DNA of 64,000 nt from Cellulomonas sp. KH9 (GTDB lineage: Bacteria; Actinomycetota; Actinomycetes; Actinomycetales; Cellulomonadaceae), in assembly GCF_900114185.1 (NCBI RefSeq), contig NZ_FOSE01000003.1, positions 124,001 to 188,000 on the forward strand, given 5' to 3'. The notes beneath the pieces were generated by a model. The model saw nothing but the letters and a program-made list of their open reading frames with translations. It was not told where the DNA came from and made no database searches. Within the stretch, counting starts at the first letter, position 1. The number at the start of each line of letters is the position of its first letter. Positions 61,742 through 64,000 of this stretch are shown piece after piece. A program made the position numbers and the translations under genes.

Positions 61742-61874
61742 CCGGCGCGCACCGACACCCCCGGGCTGCGTCGCAACTTTCGGCGTGGACGGCGCAACCG
61801 GTGACGATCCGCGGCCGGTAGGGTGCGGCCGGGTGCGCCCGACGGGGGCGCGGCACGCAGGAGACGGGCGGCAC

Positions 61875-62906
61875 GTGGTGAGCGGACCGGTATCGGACGT
61901 CGAGGACGTCGTCGGCACGGCGGGGGCGGTCGCGGCGGCGGACGCCGCAGCACCGCTCGACGGTCCGCTCGTCGAGGGCGTGTGGACCGCGGACCCCTCG
62001 GGCCACGTCTGGGACGGCGTGCTGTACGTCTACACGTCGCACGACGAGGAGACCGGCGTCCCGCGCGACGACGACGGCAGCCAGTACGACATGCGCGACT
62101 ACCACGTCCTGGAGCTGCGCGACGTGTCCGGGCCCGTCGTCGACCACGGGCCGGTGCTGCACGTGGCCGACGTGCCGTGGGCCGCACGCCAGATGTGGGC
62201 CCCGGACGCGGCCCGTCGCGGCGACACGTACTACCTGTTCTTCCCCGCCAAGGACGCCGACGGCGTGTTCCGCATCGGCGTCGCGACGTCGTGCTCGCCG
62301 ACGGGCCCGTTCGTCGCCGAGCCGGAGCCGCTCGCCGGCGTCGGCAGCATCGACCCCGCCGTGCTGACGGACCACGACGGCTCCGCGTACCTGTACGTCG
62401 GCGGCATCATGGGCGGCCAGCTGCAGCGCTGGGACGGGGACACGTACACCGGCCGGGACGCCTACCCGGCACCCGGTGCCCCCGCGCTGGGGCCGCGCAT
62501 CGCCCGGCTCACCGACGACCTGCTCGCGCTCGCGGAGCCGACGCGCGAGGTCGTCGTCGTCGACGAGGCGGGGGAGCCGCTCACGCAGGGCGACCCGCGC
62601 CGGTTCTTCGAGGGGCCCTGGGTCTCGCGGATCGACGGGCTCTACCACCTGCTGTACTCCACCGGCGAGGCGCACACGCTGGTCCACGCGACGTCGGACT
62701 CGCCGTACGGGCCGTTCACGTACCGGGGAACCGTCCTCGAGCCGGTCGCCGGCTGGACCACGCAGGGCTCGCTCGTGGAGCTGGCCGGGCGCTGGTACCT
62801 GCTGTACCACGACGCCCACGTGTCCGGCCGCGACCACCTGCGCAACGTGCGGATCGCCCCGCTCACGGTGCACCCCGACGGGCGGCTGACGGCCGACGTG
62901 CGCTGA
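61875..62906 (+). CDS. Glycoside hydrolase family 43 enzyme
   Basis: 343 aa, five-bladed beta-propeller hydrolase acting on xylan- or arabinan-type side chains. The general base Asp is in TADPSGHVWDGVLYVYTSHD, the pKa-tuning Asp in GSIDPAVLTDHDGSAYLYVG, and the acid Glu in RRFFEGPWVSRIDGLYHLLY. Other blades: WAPDAARRGDTYYLFFPAKD and LVELAGRWYLLYHDAH. No signal peptide, so it probably cleaves imported oligosaccharides. GTG 61875 (or 61878) lies 11-14 nt after GGAG. A -10-like TAGGGT is near 61818. Confidence 0.9.
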   Translation: MVSGPVSDVEDVVGTAGAVAAADAAAPLDGPLVEGVWTADPSGHVWDGVLYVYTSHDEETGVPRDDDGSQYDMRDYHVLELRDVSGPVVDHGPVLHVADVPWAARQMWAPDAARRGDTYYLFFPAKDADGVFRIGVATSCSPTGPFVAEPEPLAGVGSIDPAVLTDHDGSAYLYVGGIMGGQLQRWDGDTYTGRDAYPAPGAPALGPRIARLTDDLLALAEPTREVVVVDEAGEPLTQGDPRRFFEGPWVSRIDGLYHLLYSTGEAHTLVHATSDSPYGPFTYRGTVLEPVAGWTTQGSLVELAGRWYLLYHDAHVSGRDHLRNVRIAPLTVHPDGRLTADVR

Positions 62907-62915
62907 CGCCCCGGA

Positions 62916-62950
62916 CGCCCGGCCCGCCCGTGCCCCGGGCAGGCCGGGCG
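62916..62950. terminator. Stem-loop after GH43
   Basis: cgcccggcc / ggccgggcg, 9-bp perfect stem with a 17-nt loop that can itself pair (cccg/cggg). Between converging genes. Confidence 0.5.
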
Positions 62951-62981
62951 GCCCCGGCGTCGTCGTCTCGGCGTCGTCGGC

Positions 62982-63545
62982 TCAGCGCCGCCGACGCAGC
63001 GCACGCAGCAGTGCGAACGCCGCGGCGCCGCCGGCGATCCACGGCCCGGCGACGATCAGCGCGTCGAGCGGCTGGTGCCGCACGTCGACACGCCCACGAC
63101 GTGACGCCACCGGGTGCCGGTGCAGCTCGGACAGCACCCCGGTCTCGGTGACCGGGTTGTCCGGTCGCAGCGTGGCGAACGAGCGCAGGTGCGCACCCGC
63201 GGCGTCCACGCGGTCCGCGGCGATCAGCAGCAGCCAGTGCGCGGCCCGCCCCTCGCTGAAGCGCTCGTAGGAGTAGCGGCGGATCGCGCCCGACAGCCCG
63301 TGCGGCGGCTGCGCCGTCCCGAACACGGGTGTGAGCATCTCGTGCTCGATCGACCGCTCACGGGGGTAGGTCTCCTCCTGGCGGTCCGGGAAGTCCCAGT
63401 GCGCGCCCGTGGGCGGCAGGTCGGAGCGCTCGCGCGGCACGGACGGACGGTCGGCGGGGTCGAGGTCGGCGCCCCAGCCGGGGATGCGTGCGCGCAGCTG
63501 CTCGGGGGTCTCGGGCAGCGGGGGCTTGCTGGCGGTGTACGGCAT
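62982..63545 (-). CDS. Hypothetical protein with C-terminal membrane helix
   Basis: 187 aa. N-terminal polar region with LPETPEQLRARIPGWGADLD and SVPRERSDLPPTGAHWDFP, a middle with LSGAIRRYSYERFSEGRAAH and WLLLIAADRVDAAGAHLRSF, and a C-terminal helix LIVAGPWIAGGAAAFALLRA ending RRR, so a tail-anchored protein. I recall this type of protein next to zinc alcohol dehydrogenases, as here (12 bp behind one). ATG 63545 fits AGAGGA at 8 nt; a GTG at 63551 is nearer the site and less likely. Function unknown. Confidence 0.75.
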   Translation of the reverse strand: MPYTASKPPLPETPEQLRARIPGWGADLDPADRPSVPRERSDLPPTGAHWDFPDRQEETYPRERSIEHEMLTPVFGTAQPPHGLSGAIRRYSYERFSEGRAAHWLLLIAADRVDAAGAHLRSFATLRPDNPVTETGVLSELHRHPVASRRGRVDVRHQPLDALIVAGPWIAGGAAAFALLRALRRRR

Positions 63546-63557
63546 GTCCACGTCCTC

Positions 63558-64000
63558 TCAGTCCGTGCCGGGCACGATGACGGGCTTGATGCAGCCGTCG
63601 AGCTTGGCCGACATCACGTGGTAGCCCTCGGCGATGTGCTCGAGCGGGATGCGGTGGGTGATGACGTCGCTGGGCTTGAGGTAGCCGGCCTGGATGTGCT
63701 CGAGCAGCCGCGGCCACTGCCGCTTGGCGGGCGCCTGGTTCATGCGCAGCGTGAGGCCCTTGTTCATGGCGTCGCCGAACTTCACGGCCGAGAACATGGG
63801 CCCGTACGCGCCCATGACCGACACCGTGCCGCCCTTGCGCACGCCGTCGATCGCCCAGTTCAGCGCGACCGGTGAGCCGCCCTGCAGCTTGAGCTTGGCG
63901 GCGGTCACGTGCTGGATGAGGTTGCCGTCCGCCTCGGCGCCGACGGCCTCGATCACGCGGTCCGCGCCCAGCCCGTCGGTCGCCTTCTTCATCTCGACGA
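63558..64000 (-). CDS. Zinc-dependent alcohol dehydrogenase, C-terminal part
   Basis: About 147 C-terminal residues; the N-terminal catalytic domain is outside the window. Seen: TDGLGADRVIEAVGAEA (end of the nucleotide-binding fold), IDGVRKGGTVSVMGAYGP, LRMNQAPAKRQWPRLLEHIQ, and LKPSDVITHRIPLEHIAEGY, a block typical of formaldehyde-dehydrogenase-like MDR enzymes. Upstream partner of the tail-anchored protein on the same strand. Confidence 0.9.
   Translation of the reverse strand, partial: VEMKKATDGLGADRVIEAVGAEADGNLIQHVTAAKLKLQGGSPVALNWAIDGVRKGGTVSVMGAYGPMFSAVKFGDAMNKGLTLRMNQAPAKRQWPRLLEHIQAGYLKPSDVITHRIPLEHIAEGYHVMSAKLDGCIKPVIVPGTD

Overview
The window is very GC-rich chromosomal DNA with strong G/C third-position bias, frequent GTG starts, TTG once, and many ATGA/GTGA translational overlaps. 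Together with the gene content (GH3 and GH43 glycosidases, a sugar ABC importer without its own ATPase, an SCO4848-type membrane protein, Septum_form proteins, an LAxTG-sorted surface protein, a HAIR-like operator in front of clpB) it points to an actinobacterium, most likely Cellulomonas or a close relative. That assignment is inference. No rRNA, CRISPR array, insertion sequence or prophage was seen; two tRNA genes are present.

Layout. 1-2.5 kb (minus): a tightly overlapped trio vanX-like dipeptidase, alanine/serine racemase, D-Ala-D-X ligase (cut by the window edge). 2.7-4.8 kb: a membrane-anchored beta-propeller protein and a small membrane protein. 5.0-9.3 kb (minus): a LacI-regulated carbohydrate ABC importer with two palindromic operator candidates. 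9.4-14.2 kb: small membrane proteins, a methyltransferase, a hydrolase remnant, pirin, an unrecognised protein and a RibD/DHFR-like reductase. 14.25-17.4 kb (minus): a coupled operon acyl-CoA dehydrogenase / PIG-L deacetylase-methyltransferase fusion / GT2. 17.6-22.5 kb (plus): FAD oxidoreductase, NUDIX, two unknowns and a ThrE-type exporter. 22.6 kb: tRNA-Ser(GCT). 22.8-28.6 kb (minus): a 1125-aa unknown coupled to a SWIM zinc-finger protein, GNAT, SMI1/KNR4. 29.0 kb: tRNA-Arg(ACG). 29.3-33.3 kb (plus): a redox-signalling cassette, namely a response regulator fused to a TrxR-like flavoprotein, a cNMP-domain histidine kinase and two UBP zinc-finger proteins. 33.3-37.8 kb: Fe-type alcohol dehydrogenase, MFS exporter, DrrAB-type ABC exporter. 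38.0-40.9 kb (plus): a TasA-like subunit, a BspA/DUF285 repeat surface protein and an ER-type (SipW-like) signal peptidase. Then a large LuxR regulator, glycogen phosphorylase, an LAxTG surface protein, a LysR-effector-domain protein coupled to trmB, VOC, CDF transporter, hydrolase, histidine phosphatase, ClpB, GH3, DedA, two Septum_form proteins, ExoIII, GH43 and the end of a zinc alcohol dehydrogenase.

How parts fit. Carbon supply is a theme: sugar import under LacI control, cytoplasmic GH3 and GH43 enzymes and glycogen phosphorylase. A second theme is the cell surface: D-Ala-D-X metabolism, the TasA/BspA/SipW cassette, the LAxTG protein and septum-associated membrane proteins. At least thirteen first-in-unit genes have a TANNNT -10 box ending 6-8 nt before the start codon and no ribosome-binding site, the signature of leaderless transcription; this was used to choose several starts. 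The most promising poorly described systems are the TasA/BspA/SipW cassette, the flavoprotein-kinase-UBP cassette and the acyl-CoA dehydrogenase/PIG-L/GT2 operon.
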